64,000 bases of DNA. It comes from a virus. The notes beneath the pieces are model-generated. The model ran no database searches. It saw only the letters and a program-made list of their open reading frames with translations, and was not told the origin of the DNA. The stretch is from IMG/VR virus record IMGVR_UViG_3300021142_000002, positions 156,367 to 220,366 of that record. One strand, 5' to 3'. Shown piece after piece: positions 33,729 through 42,654 of this stretch; position 1 is the first letter of the stretch; each line of letters opens with the position of its first letter. The position numbers and the translations under genes are program-made.

Positions 33729-33759
33729 CTCTAGGATAGCTAATATAGCTATCCTAGAG
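33729..33759 (-). terminator. 14-bp stem hairpin
   Basis: Perfect stem 33729-33742/33746-33759 with a 3-base loop, right after the stop of the 33771-34004 gene. It terminates the operon that ends there, insulating the 33158-33613 unit. Confidence 0.65.
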
Positions 33760-33770
33760 ACTATGTTTAA

Positions 33771-34004
33771 TTAATAGAGTACTTGCTCTATGGTAAAGTT
33801 AGTTAATTTACCAATAACCATATATACATTTAGCGATCTATATTCTCCGTCTATATAGTCATTATCATAGAGTTCACCAACAACTTCAGTAACGCCATCT
33901 CGATCAAGATAACCCAATAGCTTAAAAGCATAGTAATCAGTTTTGTAAAGAACTAATGGTGTATCGCGAAACATTAATGTCAGTTTTAAATTTTCTGTTT
34001 GCAC
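33771..34004 (-). CDS. Hypothetical protein (77 aa)
   Basis: Small acidic, beta-rich protein (LKLTLMFRDTPLVLYKTDYY...). Follows 34015-34836 by 10 bases. No recognised family. Confidence 0.6.
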   Translation of the reverse strand: MQTENLKLTLMFRDTPLVLYKTDYYAFKLLGYLDRDGVTEVVGELYDNDYIDGEYRSLNVYMVIGKLTNFTIEQVLY

Positions 34005-34014
34005 ACTTCCATGA

Positions 34015-34836
34015 TTAATCTCGATATAAAAAATTATGATAATGTTTATTAATAGTCTTAATGCTGTCTAAAGATATTTTACCATCTATTCTTTTTAGCA
34101 TATTATTTAAATCTGGAAATGCTATTAATAATAAGTTATATAACTTCCCATAACTAAACTTAATTTTCTTATGGCTAAAGAAAGGTCTCACTGAGCTATT
34201 TGCAAATGAAGGTGCATGTAGTTTAGCAGCTAGAATTAATTTATTTCTTTCAAACTCAGCAACATTTGCTAAGTCATCTTCATTTAACTCTCCGATTTTA
34301 AAATCATAATCCTTTATTGATTTTAAATAATCTTCGGTCACAGTATTTTCAGGTCGATGATTAAGGCCATAGTCACTAAGATAATTTAATCGAAGAAATT
34401 CAGCCAATAAATAAACCACTTCATTGGTTGAAGTTGGCACAATGGCGAAATTTGTTTTCCAATTATTTCCAGCAATTGCACGGTCTAAAGTGCCAACGTC
34501 TGGCTTATCCATTAAAAACTCATATTCATCGCCATACTTTGCAATTAATTTTAATTTAATATTAGCAATTACATCAACCATAGCTACTACTTGATATAAG
34601 CTATCAAAATAACTAACGCCTGAGCAAAGTTTAGGATCTTCAAAAATAGTAGTAACTTCTTTCGTTGCAGTTATGAGTTGGTCATTATATTCTTTACTTT
34701 CCAAACCTCTTTCAGCTACATTTCTGTAGTTTATTATCTGCTGTTTATTTTTAATACACCAGCTAAAAGGTAAAAAGGAAATTAATGTTTCTAATTTCCA
34801 GATCATTACCTTTACTTGTCTTTTATTCATCATCAT
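34015..34836 (-). CDS. Hypothetical protein (273 aa)
   Basis: The start is placed at the first of three consecutive ATGs at 34834-34836 (MMMNKRQVKVMIWKLE), eight bases after GGAG; the longer frame would begin inside the upstream palindrome. Helical soluble protein without recognised motif. Probably transcribed from between the palindrome at 34863-34892 and the gene start, or by read-through from thyA. Confidence 0.62.
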   Translation of the reverse strand: MMMNKRQVKVMIWKLETLISFLPFSWCIKNKQQIINYRNVAERGLESKEYNDQLITATKEVTTIFEDPKLCSGVSYFDSLYQVVAMVDVIANIKLKLIAKYGDEYEFLMDKPDVGTLDRAIAGNNWKTNFAIVPTSTNEVVYLLAEFLRLNYLSDYGLNHRPENTVTEDYLKSIKDYDFKIGELNEDDLANVAEFERNKLILAAKLHAPSFANSSVRPFFSHKKIKFSYGKLYNLLLIAFPDLNNMLKRIDGKISLDSIKTINKHYHNFLYRD

Positions 34837-34862
34837 TTTTAAATCTCCTAAACTATAAATAT

Positions 34863-34892
34863 TGAGCATAGAGAGCATGCTCTCTATGCTCA
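34863..34892 (-). terminator. 30-bp perfect palindrome
   Basis: Perfect inverted repeat just after the stop of thyA. The minus-strand sequence after it lacks a T-run, so its terminator strength is uncertain. Confidence 0.6.
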
Positions 34893-34898
34893 GATTAA

Positions 34899-35741
34899 TT
34901 AAACTGAAACTTCTGCTTTAATAGAAGGCCATGCTGTGTAGCCATGTAAATGTACTTTATCTGGATCTTTCCATTTTAACAGATTATCAATATTATCCAC
35001 AGTTACTGTAGGTAACTCATAAGGCGTTCTTGATAACTGTTCATTTACTTGTTCAATGTGATTTTTGTAAATGTGTGCATCGCCAATAGTCCAAATAAAT
35101 TCACCAGGTTCATAACCCGTTACTTTAGCTAGTAAAACAGTAAATAAAGCATATGAAGCAATATTCCATGGACCGCCTAAAAAGACATCACAAGAACGTT
35201 GGTATAGCTGCAACGATAATTTGTCATTTCTAATATAGACTTGAAATAGCGTGCAACATGGAGCTAAAGCCATTTTATTTGAAAGAACATTTTCTACCGG
35301 AGAAATAGATTCAAGGGGTAGATCACCTAGATTCCAAGAACTGACAATATGTCTTCTAGAGTATGGTTTTTTTGCAATGTTGATAATCAACTCATGCAAT
35401 TGATCCATTTTCTCTGGACAATAACTTTCTAACATATTTGCATCCCGCCATTGCTCACCATAGATTGGACCAAGATCACCATATTTATCTGCCCAACTAG
35501 ACCATATTTTAACACCATGATCTTCTAGATACTTAATATTGGTATCACCCGATATCATCCAAATTAATTCATGAATGATCCCTTTAAACCACATTTTCTT
35601 TGTAGTAATTAAAGGAAATGATTTACTTAAATCAAATCGTTCCTGATGGCCAAAAATAGATAATGTTCCAGTTCCTGTTCGGTCATCAGATGGAATACCT
35701 CCATTTAATATTTTTTCTAACAGATTTAAATATTGTTTCAT
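34899..35741 (-). CDS. thyA: Thymidylate synthase
   Basis: A 280-residue ThyA-type thymidylate synthase, which methylates dUMP to dTMP using methylene-tetrahydrofolate. It has the typical N-terminus DRTGTGTLSIFGHQERFDL, then FPLITTKKMWFKGIIHELIW, GPIYGEQWR, the active-site cysteine in LAPCCTLFQVYI, QLYQRSCDVFLGGPWNIASY (dUMP binding), and GDAHIYKNH. Normal length for the family. ATGA overlap with 35738-36616. With dCTP deaminase (126-650) it supports a phage-encoded route to dTTP. Confidence 0.97.
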   Translation of the reverse strand: MKQYLNLLEKILNGGIPSDDRTGTGTLSIFGHQERFDLSKSFPLITTKKMWFKGIIHELIWMISGDTNIKYLEDHGVKIWSSWADKYGDLGPIYGEQWRDANMLESYCPEKMDQLHELIINIAKKPYSRRHIVSSWNLGDLPLESISPVENVLSNKMALAPCCTLFQVYIRNDKLSLQLYQRSCDVFLGGPWNIASYALFTVLLAKVTGYEPGEFIWTIGDAHIYKNHIEQVNEQLSRTPYELPTVTVDNIDNLLKWKDPDKVHLHGYTAWPSIKAEVSV

Positions 35742-36616
35742 TCTTTGACACCATTTATTGAAAATAACATTTTAATCGTATTTTCCTTTACTTCATCAGA
35801 TATTCCATCAATATCTACTTCTTTTAGTGGTTCAGACATCTTAGCACCAAATACATTGATATAGGGAATGTAACAATAATTCCCTGAGTGAGTTTCTGCA
35901 ATATAAGGATAGCCAGTACAATGGCCTAAGTCATGACCACGGTTACTAATGGTTTTACCAAGAATATCTTTAATGTCAATAATATCAATATCCTCATTAA
36001 AGTCTTCATCGGCTAATTCATCTACTATTTCTATAACAACATCTAGTTTTTCTAGACTCTCGTTTACAGATTTAGTTGGAACTTCTTCTGTAGGTTTTTG
36101 CACAAATTTACTTTCTGGTAATAGAGCCAAAGCTCTAGCTATTAAACGACCTGTTATATATTCTTTAAATTCAGGAAAATGTTTATACATTGGCACCCCA
36201 AATTCTTCTACAATCCTACCACGTGATTTTAATGGCACCTTTTCAAGATTGAATTGCTGTTCTAATATACCATCATGATGTGTTAAATAATAAGTGCCAC
36301 CCAATGGTATTGATGTGACTGATTTTTCAAACTGCGTATATGCATCACCTGCATCATTATACATACCTGCAATATATCCGTAAATCATAGAACAATAAAA
36401 ATCTTCATGACTTTTATACTCGAAAATAGCAGTGCGAATATAAAAGTCATTTAGAAATTTATCATATTCAACTTGATCTTTATCACGATTAATAATTAAA
36501 AATCCAGTTTTAGTCATGAAGACATATTTTTCTACATTGCTTGCAGTTTGTTTAGCAATAAGAATACCCGGTGAATCTTGCAATATAGTCTCATAAGTAG
36601 CTTTATCTAATGCCAT
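35738..36616 (-). CDS. Hypothetical protein (292 aa)
   Basis: Unknown soluble protein. Middle part acidic and Val/Glu/Asp-rich (EIVDELADEDFNEDIDIIDI), the C-terminal part with GHDLGHCTGYPYIAETHSGN contains several His and Cys residues that could bind metal; this is only a possibility. Translationally coupled to thyA, which starts inside its stop. Confidence 0.65.
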   Translation of the reverse strand: MALDKATYETILQDSPGILIAKQTASNVEKYVFMTKTGFLIINRDKDQVEYDKFLNDFYIRTAIFEYKSHEDFYCSMIYGYIAGMYNDAGDAYTQFEKSVTSIPLGGTYYLTHHDGILEQQFNLEKVPLKSRGRIVEEFGVPMYKHFPEFKEYITGRLIARALALLPESKFVQKPTEEVPTKSVNESLEKLDVVIEIVDELADEDFNEDIDIIDIKDILGKTISNRGHDLGHCTGYPYIAETHSGNYCYIPYINVFGAKMSEPLKEVDIDGISDEVKENTIKMLFSINGVKE

Positions 36617-36627
36617 TTTAATTTCTC

Positions 36628-36777
36628 CTAATCTTTAAAAAATGCTGTGATTTTAAACAATCCATTAATTGGATGAATTGTGTTTACTTTTACTTCTATT
36701 GCCCCACTAGCCTTAAAGGTTTCCACGATTTCATGGATCTTTGGCTCTGGAACATTATCAATGATTTCTGTTCTCAT
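36628..36777 (-). CDS. Hypothetical small protein (49 aa)
   Basis: Short gene between the lipoprotein gene and 35738-36616, with an AGGAG ribosome site before the ATG at 36775-36777. The product MRTEIIDNVPEPKIHEIVET... ends in FKITAFFKD and looks like a normally composed small soluble protein. Its stop is next to the AGGAG of the following gene, so the whole minus-strand row is coupled. Confidence 0.55.
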   Translation of the reverse strand: MRTEIIDNVPEPKIHEIVETFKASGAIEVKVNTIHPINGLFKITAFFKD

Positions 36778-36805
36778 TTTAAACTCCTCTGTTTATATAA
36801 CTGTT

Positions 36806-36856
36806 TTAAAAATTACCATGGTTTGAGTCTATCTCTTTAATTTCCTCTGCTGTCAT
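36806..36856 (-). CDS. Possible 16-residue peptide
   Basis: ATG at 36854-36856 preceded by AGGAG (9 bases), reading MTAEEIKEIDSNHGNF then stop. The good ribosome site in a spot otherwise empty is the only evidence. Confidence 0.3.
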   Translation of the reverse strand: MTAEEIKEIDSNHGNF

Positions 36857-36866
36857 CTTTATTCTC

Positions 36867-37694
36867 CTACTTAATATTTAAATCACCAATTGCTTTACTT
36901 CTTAACTTTTCAAAATTATCACCCTGAGCATTAATAAAGCTTGCAGAGTGCATATCTACTTTATTAGATACCAACCAAGCATCTAATGTCCTTATATTGT
37001 TTAAAACAATATTTCTATTCTTATCAAAAATATACTGCTCCAATACTTTACTGGTTGATGTTTCCACATAAGTCGTTTCAACTACTTGATTCAATTGATT
37101 AGTTGCTTCTAAACTCTTATTACTAGCTGCTTCAGATAACGCGATATAAGCATTTAGTAAAGTACCTGCTTGGTAATAATGCTCTAAATCAATTCTAGCT
37201 AATGTTAAAGGATAATCAGTAATATTTTTCTTCATCCCTTTAAGTAACTTAATCTTAGCTAGATTTCTATTAGCATTCATTTGAGCTTGAATACCTTGAG
37301 CTGATTTATCAAATAAAAGATTAGAATCAAAAGCTGATTTAGATCCAGTAATAAAACCAGATATACCAGAGAGTGCACTCGTGCCATAAAGCGTACCTAC
37401 AGCATTTAATCCCATAGAAGTTATAGAAGACATAAAAGATAAATGCCTATCCTCGTTAAATAAACTCTGCTGGAACTCATTAAAGGCTAAATCAATACCA
37501 TAGATGCTATTATAGGCAATATCATTTCTACAATCAACTGATGGATTATTTGAGCATAGTTTAATGTTTTCAGGAGATAACTTAATGGTTATCTCCTGAA
37601 TAACTTCTTTATTACTAGTGAGTTTATCTGGATACCCAATTAATGAAGGTGTACATCCAGATAATAAAATGATTAAAATTAATGGTATAACCAT
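36867..37694 (-). CDS. Phage lipoprotein (275 aa)
   Basis: The N-terminus MVIPLILIILLSGCTPSLIG is a lipoprotein signal peptide with a lipobox (LSGC), so the mature protein would be anchored by Cys14 on the periplasmic side of a host membrane. The rest has a Gly/Ser-rich hydrophobic segment (TSMGLNAVGTLYGTSALSGI) and an Ala-rich helical C-terminal part. Too long for an o-spanin. Roles to consider are superinfection exclusion or a periplasmic step of lysis or infection, none supported by motif. It overlaps the next small membrane gene by 16 bases. Confidence 0.7.
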   Translation of the reverse strand: MVIPLILIILLSGCTPSLIGYPDKLTSNKEVIQEITIKLSPENIKLCSNNPSVDCRNDIAYNSIYGIDLAFNEFQQSLFNEDRHLSFMSSITSMGLNAVGTLYGTSALSGISGFITGSKSAFDSNLLFDKSAQGIQAQMNANRNLAKIKLLKGMKKNITDYPLTLARIDLEHYYQAGTLLNAYIALSEAASNKSLEATNQLNQVVETTYVETSTSKVLEQYIFDKNRNIVLNNIRTLDAWLVSNKVDMHSASFINAQGDNFEKLRSKAIGDLNIK

Positions 37695-37930
37695 TCTACT
37701 GCCGCTGTGCGATAAGATCTGGTAAAGTCAGAATCTAGTAACTTAGTAATCATTATAACTGAAAAAACAAATATTCCAAAAATTAATACGGCTTGAATGC
37801 CACCAACTAAAAATGGATCTACTTTTTTATAAATTAATTTGTCTATTAACTTAAAAGAATAATTTATTAAGAATATTTCGGCAATACAAATAGCCATTGT
37901 CAGGAGTAATAGTAAAATAAATTCTAACAT
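37679..37930 (-). CDS. Small membrane protein, two segments (83 aa)
   Basis: Two long hydrophobic helices (LEFILLLLLTMAICIAEIFL and VGGIQAVLIFGIFVFSVIMI) linked by a basic loop. One of seven tiny membrane proteins encoded around the spike gene. Unknown function. Confidence 0.6.
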   Translation of the reverse strand: MLEFILLLLLTMAICIAEIFLINYSFKLIDKLIYKKVDPFLVGGIQAVLIFGIFVFSVIMITKLLDSDFTRSYRTAAVEWLYH

Positions 37931-37931
37931 T

Positions 37932-38171
37932 TTAACCTAGCCAGACAACAAATTCATTTAATATGTTAACAATAAAGGGTAAGTGAGAACCTTTATAGAA
38001 AACTGCTATCCAAAAACCAGCATCTACAGATATCAAAGAAGCTGCCGTTGTCCACATTAAGATCACATTATTTTGAAATTTCAAAGACAATTCTAGGATG
38101 CAAAAGATAGACCCAAAAAGTAACGCAGCTAAACTAAATATTAAAAAAAGAACTTCAATAAAACTAAGCAT
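37932..38171 (-). CDS. Small membrane protein, two segments (79 aa)
   Basis: Hydrophobic segments at residues about 1-27 (FIEVLFLIFSLAALLFGSIF) and 35-60 (VILMWTTAASLISVDAGFWI). It starts next to the stop of 38172-38426. Unknown function. Confidence 0.6.
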   Translation of the reverse strand: MLSFIEVLFLIFSLAALLFGSIFCILELSLKFQNNVILMWTTAASLISVDAGFWIAVFYKGSHLPFIVNILNEFVVWLG

Positions 38172-38426
38172 TTAATTTACTCCGACTAAGTGTTTGGATA
38201 GACTGATAAGTGGGTTCATGATTTCTGGTAAAGTAAAGATTCTTACTATGGTAGCAAGCCCACCTAGTTGACTAAATAAATAAAGAATGACTATAATTGG
38301 TTTTATATTCTTAGATTCTTTCTTAACTAATTTTAAGTATTCAGTATAAATTTTATTAACCGTTGTACGCCACCAAGTTAAAGCCAATATACCTGGTATT
38401 TCTGCAATTATAGTAACAAGAACCAT
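38172..38426 (-). CDS. Small membrane protein (84 aa)
   Basis: N-terminal hydrophobic segment (VLVTIIAEIPGILALTWW), basic middle (KLVKKESKNIKP) and a second hydrophobic segment (IIVILYLFSQLGGLATIV). Directly coupled to the spike gene upstream (1-base overlap). Confidence 0.6.
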   Translation of the reverse strand: MVLVTIIAEIPGILALTWWRTTVNKIYTEYLKLVKKESKNIKPIIVILYLFSQLGGLATIVRIFTLPEIMNPLISLSKHLVGVN

Positions 38427-39244
38427 TAAGCTGTTCCTCCTTCATCTATTGAATTAAATTTACCGCCATCAGCAGTTACTTTACCAGCGATGGTAAGATC
38501 ACTGGTTGTATTTACTATACCATCTAAGGTAATATTAGGTGCTTTAATATTAGCACTTTCAGATGCTGTTATATTAAATGATTTAACATTGCCAAACAAT
38601 CTACCGTCTTTTAAGGCAATAGTCTCACCAGTGCTTTGAGTCATGGTAATTTGATTATTAGCAGAGTCAATCTGAATAGTATTTCCAGCATTATCTGCTA
38701 ATGTCGCTGCACCATTTTTCCCATGGAGCTGAAAGGTATAAGCAGCTATTTCACCGTTAGCCATAGTTGTCCTAGCGGTCATATGACCACTTTTACCATC
38801 CACGGAAACGGTGTATTGATTTTTAGCAGTCGGCGCTTCATCAGTTTCTTGATTGGTATCCGATGCATTAAACCCATAAGTAGCTCTATCACCTCGCCTA
38901 AGATGAGTAGATCTACCTGTTGCTTTCCAAAAGTATTGACCGGTTTCACCCAGCTCATAGACCTCAACAGTTTCACCTTTTCTAACTGGAGGTGAATCTA
39001 TTCTATTCCCCTCACCATACCATTCAGCCTTTATAGCCATCCCTCTAAATAGTTTTACATTAGACTGATTGCCATCTGCATCTGTTACATTTCTTTCCAC
39101 CATAATGTGCTGGTCTGTAACATCACCTTCCGTAAAGGGTAAATGTTCCCTTAAGTACACTGAGATAAATTTACTACCATCATTCTTATCAGCAGCAACA
39201 GTGCCCAGACTAGTTAACTTAAATTCAGAATGTGCCTTAAACAT
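38426..39244 (-). CDS. Tail spike/membrane-puncturing protein, gp5/gpV C-terminal type
   Basis: A 272-residue virion protein, probably the central spike at the tail tip. The N-terminal 90 residues are beta-type. From about 125 there is the repetitive beta-helix/needle pattern seen in contractile-tail spikes: GHMTARTTMANGEIAAYTFQ, AATLADNAGNTIQIDSANNQ, ITMTQSTGETIALKDGRL and SANIKAPNITLDGIVNTTSD. The last segment is the usual trimeric needle before the tip. It would pierce the outer membrane during contraction, which implies a contractile (myovirus-type) tail; that is an inference from the family. Confidence 0.72.
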   Translation of the reverse strand: MFKAHSEFKLTSLGTVAADKNDGSKFISVYLREHLPFTEGDVTDQHIMVERNVTDADGNQSNVKLFRGMAIKAEWYGEGNRIDSPPVRKGETVEVYELGETGQYFWKATGRSTHLRRGDRATYGFNASDTNQETDEAPTAKNQYTVSVDGKSGHMTARTTMANGEIAAYTFQLHGKNGAATLADNAGNTIQIDSANNQITMTQSTGETIALKDGRLFGNVKSFNITASESANIKAPNITLDGIVNTTSDLTIAGKVTADGGKFNSIDEGGTA

Positions 39245-39467
39245 TGAGTGCCTCTTTAAGTTTTGGCAGTATATCTAAAAATATAAAAGCAATACAGCCT
39301 TCCACTAGTATTGTGATTACGATAACAGGTACTAAATTGCAAATTGTAGCCATTAAAGATTTATGACTATGAATAAAGGAAAGTAATGCATCTTTTAACC
39401 AGATAAGGGTTACCACCTCTGTAGTTAATAAAACTACTATAAACATAACTGCTTGTATTTGTGACAT
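39237..39467 (-). CDS. Small membrane protein, two segments (76 aa)
   Basis: Hydrophobic stretches (VMFIVVLLTTEVVTLIWL and LVPVIVITILVEGCIAFIFL) around a basic loop. Overlaps the spike gene by 8 bases, AGGAG ribosome site upstream. Confidence 0.6.
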   Translation of the reverse strand: MSQIQAVMFIVVLLTTEVVTLIWLKDALLSFIHSHKSLMATICNLVPVIVITILVEGCIAFIFLDILPKLKEALNV

Positions 39468-39511
39468 TGTTTTCTCCTAAGTAAATTAATATCAATTAGA
39501 TAATGTATTTA

Positions 39512-39736
39512 TTAACTGGTTTTGAAAAGGATATCAATAACGTCAATTGCCAATGATGCCAAAACTAATATAATAAGTACGTAAAATAAATTTAAAAATC
39601 TTATTATTAATAAATAATACCAAGTCTCACCTAACCAACCATATAAGAAATTTTCTTGCCAACTACTTATATTCCCAAACACTAAGCAAATAGATAGAAA
39701 ACCAATAATAGTCATTATAGTAGTAAAGTATTCCAT
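39512..39736 (-). CDS. Small membrane protein, two segments (74 aa)
   Basis: Hydrophobic segments (TTIMTIIGFLSICLVFGNIS and FLNLFYVLIILVLASLAIDV) with a Trp-rich middle. Its start overlaps the stop of the previous gene (TAATG). Confidence 0.6.
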   Translation of the reverse strand: MEYFTTIMTIIGFLSICLVFGNISSWQENFLYGWLGETWYYLLIIRFLNLFYVLIILVLASLAIDVIDILFKTS

Positions 39737-39975
39737 TATTTTAACCCCATTAAAACTCTAACTAAACTGCCAGAAAAGATGTCTATAGCTGCCAGTAATA
39801 TAATGACTGACCAGACTATAAATAAAGCATAGAGTAAATAAACTACATTTTTAATATACTTATTTTTAATCCATGAAATATTAACATGTTGCAGAATATT
39901 TCTTTCCATGTTTACAAAAGGTATTACTGCAAAGACAGCAATAATAAAGGTAATGATAGCATGAGTTACAGGCAT
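39736..39975 (-). CDS. Small membrane protein, two segments (79 aa)
   Basis: Hydrophobic segments (AIITFIIAVFAVIPFV and VVYLLYALFIVWSVIILLAA). One-base overlap with the gene downstream, three bases after the 49-residue gene upstream. Confidence 0.6.
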   Translation of the reverse strand: MPVTHAIITFIIAVFAVIPFVNMERNILQHVNISWIKNKYIKNVVYLLYALFIVWSVIILLAAIDIFSGSLVRVLMGLK

Positions 39976-39978
39976 TGT

Positions 39979-40128
39979 CTATACTCCAATGTGTGAATTA
40001 ATATAAGTAAAGGAAGGTATAAATACAAAGTAATGTAATATATAAGGGACTACCATCATAAACACTAAGGCTGTTGCTAAACAGATTAGTGCAACAATGG
40101 CTTTAATGGAGGTAAAAATATTATTCAT
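39979..40128 (-). CDS. Very small membrane protein (49 aa)
   Basis: Short gene coding for MNNIFTSIKAIVALICLATA... with one long hydrophobic segment (about residues 9-37). It fills the space between the SbcC-like gene and 39736-39975 and has its ATG at 40126-40128, with AGGAA upstream. Same character as its neighbours, so probably a real member of the cluster. Confidence 0.55.
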   Translation of the reverse strand: MNNIFTSIKAIVALICLATALVFMMVVPYILHYFVFIPSFTYINSHIGV

Positions 40129-40137
40129 TCATTATTC

Positions 40138-42579
40138 CTATAAATAAGTAATGGTAGTTTTTTCATTATAGACATCAGGGACTATTACATTTCTATTATC
40201 AATCACTACAATATCATGGTTACTTAATCCTGTAATGATATCATTATAGTGATTAACCATAAAGACTTGTGAACATAACTTCATGTCTATAAAGGTTTTA
40301 ATATAGCTATATAGACTTGTTCTGTGATTGTAATCAAAAGTAGCCCCTGTTTCATCTAGATAGACTGGATAATCATGTAAGTTTAAATACTCTCGCATAA
40401 CTATCATAAAAGATAGATTAATAATTTCTTGCTGAGACTGACTGCCTAAAGCGATATCTTTAATAGTATTAACAGTTGATTTAAAAGGAAAAGTATAGCT
40501 TAATGCACCATTATCCATATTACAAGCTTCTACTTTAAGCGTATAAGCCCAAACTTGTTTAATAATTAAGTTTATACTATCAACATAGCTAGTAATAAAA
40601 CCTAGCATTTCATCAGCTATTATCCCGGTTTTGGGTGATAAGTTTTCCTCTACTACTAACCAGCCTTTTTGTTTAAATAAAACTTTTTTATATTCATCTT
40701 CTAATTCTTTAATGGTATTGGTTAAATGATTTCGTTTATTTAACAATCCTTTAATGGTGGCTAGATCATTGTACAATTGTTCACACTGCTTTTTTGCGTC
40801 TTCTTGTATCAAACTATCAGTTGCTAATTTAAATTGCTCAGATAGTCGTTTAAGGATGTTATTGCCCTGTTCTTGTAGTCTACTATAGTTAGTTACATTC
40901 TTTAGAATTAACTTACAAGTATTAATTTGCTCATTGAGTAATTTCTTTTCATTTAAATAATGATTAATACTATTTTCAATAGTAATGACCCTTTCATTAA
41001 CCTGACCGTTATATTTATCATAAGTAGTTAAACAAGTCTCTAGATACTTTAATCGTTTAGTGCATTCTAGTCTTTTAGAATGCATATCTATATTTTGTTC
41101 CCATTTACAGATATGATTTAAAAAGAGACTAGGATTTTTTAATATCTCTAGATTAGAATTAAACTTATCCCAAAAACTAAAAGGTAAATTAATTTCCTTT
41201 TTCATTCGACCAATTTTAGTTAATAGTCGATATAACTCATTAACTTCTTCAGCTTGTGGTCTAAGTATCTCTAACTCAGCCATTAAATCTGCTTTAATTT
41301 TAGATACATTAATAATAGACTGCTCTATTTCTTTAATAGTATCTTCTATACTAATTCCCTTTAGATTAAACTCATGTGTGCATTTAGGACATGTTATTGT
41401 TTCTAGATCTTTATTATAATGCTCTAATTTATCGGTTAGATTACTAATGGATTGAATAGTTCGTGTTAACCTAGCTTCAATGTAATTATATCCGTCTAAA
41501 ATATCTTTGCATTCTTCCGACGTTCTAATCGGTGTATTAAATAGAAATAGATTAGAAATTTCATTAGCTAAAAAATGTAAGTTAGGAATATATTCTAAGC
41601 AATCATCATTGCCTAATTCAATAACAGGAATACTATTTAATGATCCTTTTATTTCTTTTATTTCATTTTGTAGGTGACTAGCATTAGGTACTGTACCATC
41701 AAATGAATGGGTTAAATCAGATAGCTCACTGGCTTCTTTAGTTAAGTCATTGATTAGAGTTTGTATTGCAGATAACTTTCCTATACACGTTCCTATATAC
41801 TCATTTAATTCATCTACACTATTAATACCCTCTGTAGGCACTCTAGTATCATCAAACTTTAATAGCTGATTTTTAATTTGATTCATTTCAGCATATAGAC
41901 TTTCTATAACTAAGAAAGTAGCATTACTGCTAGGTAGCTTTTGAGTAGTAAAAGGAATTAAAGAATTTAATTGTTGTTCTAATTCTTGTTGCTTGCTATC
42001 AGTATCTTCTGGAATATCTAATTGTTTTAATTTAGTTTGAGCATCTGTACTTTTATTAACTAAATGCTTTAATACAGCATGACTATCTCTTAATGACTCT
42101 TTTGCCTTATTGTGCAGAGTAATAGCGTATTGTAACTCTAAAGGAGATATTTCAGTGAGTATGTTTCTTCTTTCACTAACTGACATGTCAGTAAACTTTA
42201 ATTCCCCTATTAATAACTTATGAACTAATGGCGTATAATTAAACTCTTTAACTACCATGTCCATATGGACACTGGCATTAGCATTACTATGAACATCTAT
42301 GCCATCTTTAATAAAAGTGTGTTTACCATTTTTACTCAGTATAGATATCAATTCGTATAGATGTCCATTATGCTCTATTTTAATTCTTTTTTCACCTTCT
42401 TCTAAGTAATTAGAAGGCTGGGCTGGAAAAGGAGTAGCCTCTCTTAATAGACTCGATTTACCACATCCATTAGTACCAATAATCAATGTAGTCATTTTAT
42501 CAATTGATAATTCAATTGAATCTATTTTGGCTAATAATAGTGGTCTAAATCCTTTTAAGTAAATAGAAATAATTTTCAT
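40138..42579 (-). CDS. SbcC/Rad50-like recombination ATPase
   Basis: An SMC-family ATPase (T4 gp46 type) acting with a nuclease partner on DNA ends. The start is placed at 42577-42579 (MKIISIYLKGFRPL) after GGAA; the frame extends 16 codons further but into the upstream terminator hairpin. Walker A is GTNGCGKSS at residues 35-43. Two long coiled-coil arms surround a zinc hook (CPKC, around residue 395). The signature-like SQSQQEIINLSFMIV and Walker B YPVYLDETGATFD are at the C-terminus. About 813 residues, longer than T4 gp46 (560) but normal for the family. The partner nuclease (SbcD/gp47) was not seen in this window. Confidence 0.88.
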   Translation of the reverse strand: MKIISIYLKGFRPLLLAKIDSIELSIDKMTTLIIGTNGCGKSSLLREATPFPAQPSNYLEEGEKRIKIEHNGHLYELISILSKNGKHTFIKDGIDVHSNANASVHMDMVVKEFNYTPLVHKLLIGELKFTDMSVSERRNILTEISPLELQYAITLHNKAKESLRDSHAVLKHLVNKSTDAQTKLKQLDIPEDTDSKQQELEQQLNSLIPFTTQKLPSSNATFLVIESLYAEMNQIKNQLLKFDDTRVPTEGINSVDELNEYIGTCIGKLSAIQTLINDLTKEASELSDLTHSFDGTVPNASHLQNEIKEIKGSLNSIPVIELGNDDCLEYIPNLHFLANEISNLFLFNTPIRTSEECKDILDGYNYIEARLTRTIQSISNLTDKLEHYNKDLETITCPKCTHEFNLKGISIEDTIKEIEQSIINVSKIKADLMAELEILRPQAEEVNELYRLLTKIGRMKKEINLPFSFWDKFNSNLEILKNPSLFLNHICKWEQNIDMHSKRLECTKRLKYLETCLTTYDKYNGQVNERVITIENSINHYLNEKKLLNEQINTCKLILKNVTNYSRLQEQGNNILKRLSEQFKLATDSLIQEDAKKQCEQLYNDLATIKGLLNKRNHLTNTIKELEDEYKKVLFKQKGWLVVEENLSPKTGIIADEMLGFITSYVDSINLIIKQVWAYTLKVEACNMDNGALSYTFPFKSTVNTIKDIALGSQSQQEIINLSFMIVMREYLNLHDYPVYLDETGATFDYNHRTSLYSYIKTFIDMKLCSQVFMVNHYNDIITGLSNHDIVVIDNRNVIVPDVYNEKTTITYL

Positions 42580-42604
42580 GTATTTTTCCAATGGGCGAAA
42601 AAAA

Positions 42605-42636
42605 AAAGATAATGTGAACTCAATCACATTATCTTT
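42605..42636 (-). terminator. 13-bp stem hairpin with T-tract
   Basis: Stem 42605-42617/42624-42636 with a six-base loop, followed on the minus strand by a T-run; the stem's outer bases include part of that run. Intrinsic terminator after the 42655-43272 gene, just before the SbcC-like gene. Confidence 0.75.
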
Positions 42637-42654
42637 GATTTAGGTACTTAATTA

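Noticed and set aside
42580-42627. 16-codon N-terminal extension of the SbcC-like protein
   Set aside because: It begins inside the terminator hairpin and has no ribosome site; the family's usual MKI..L..F start follows GGAA at 42579.
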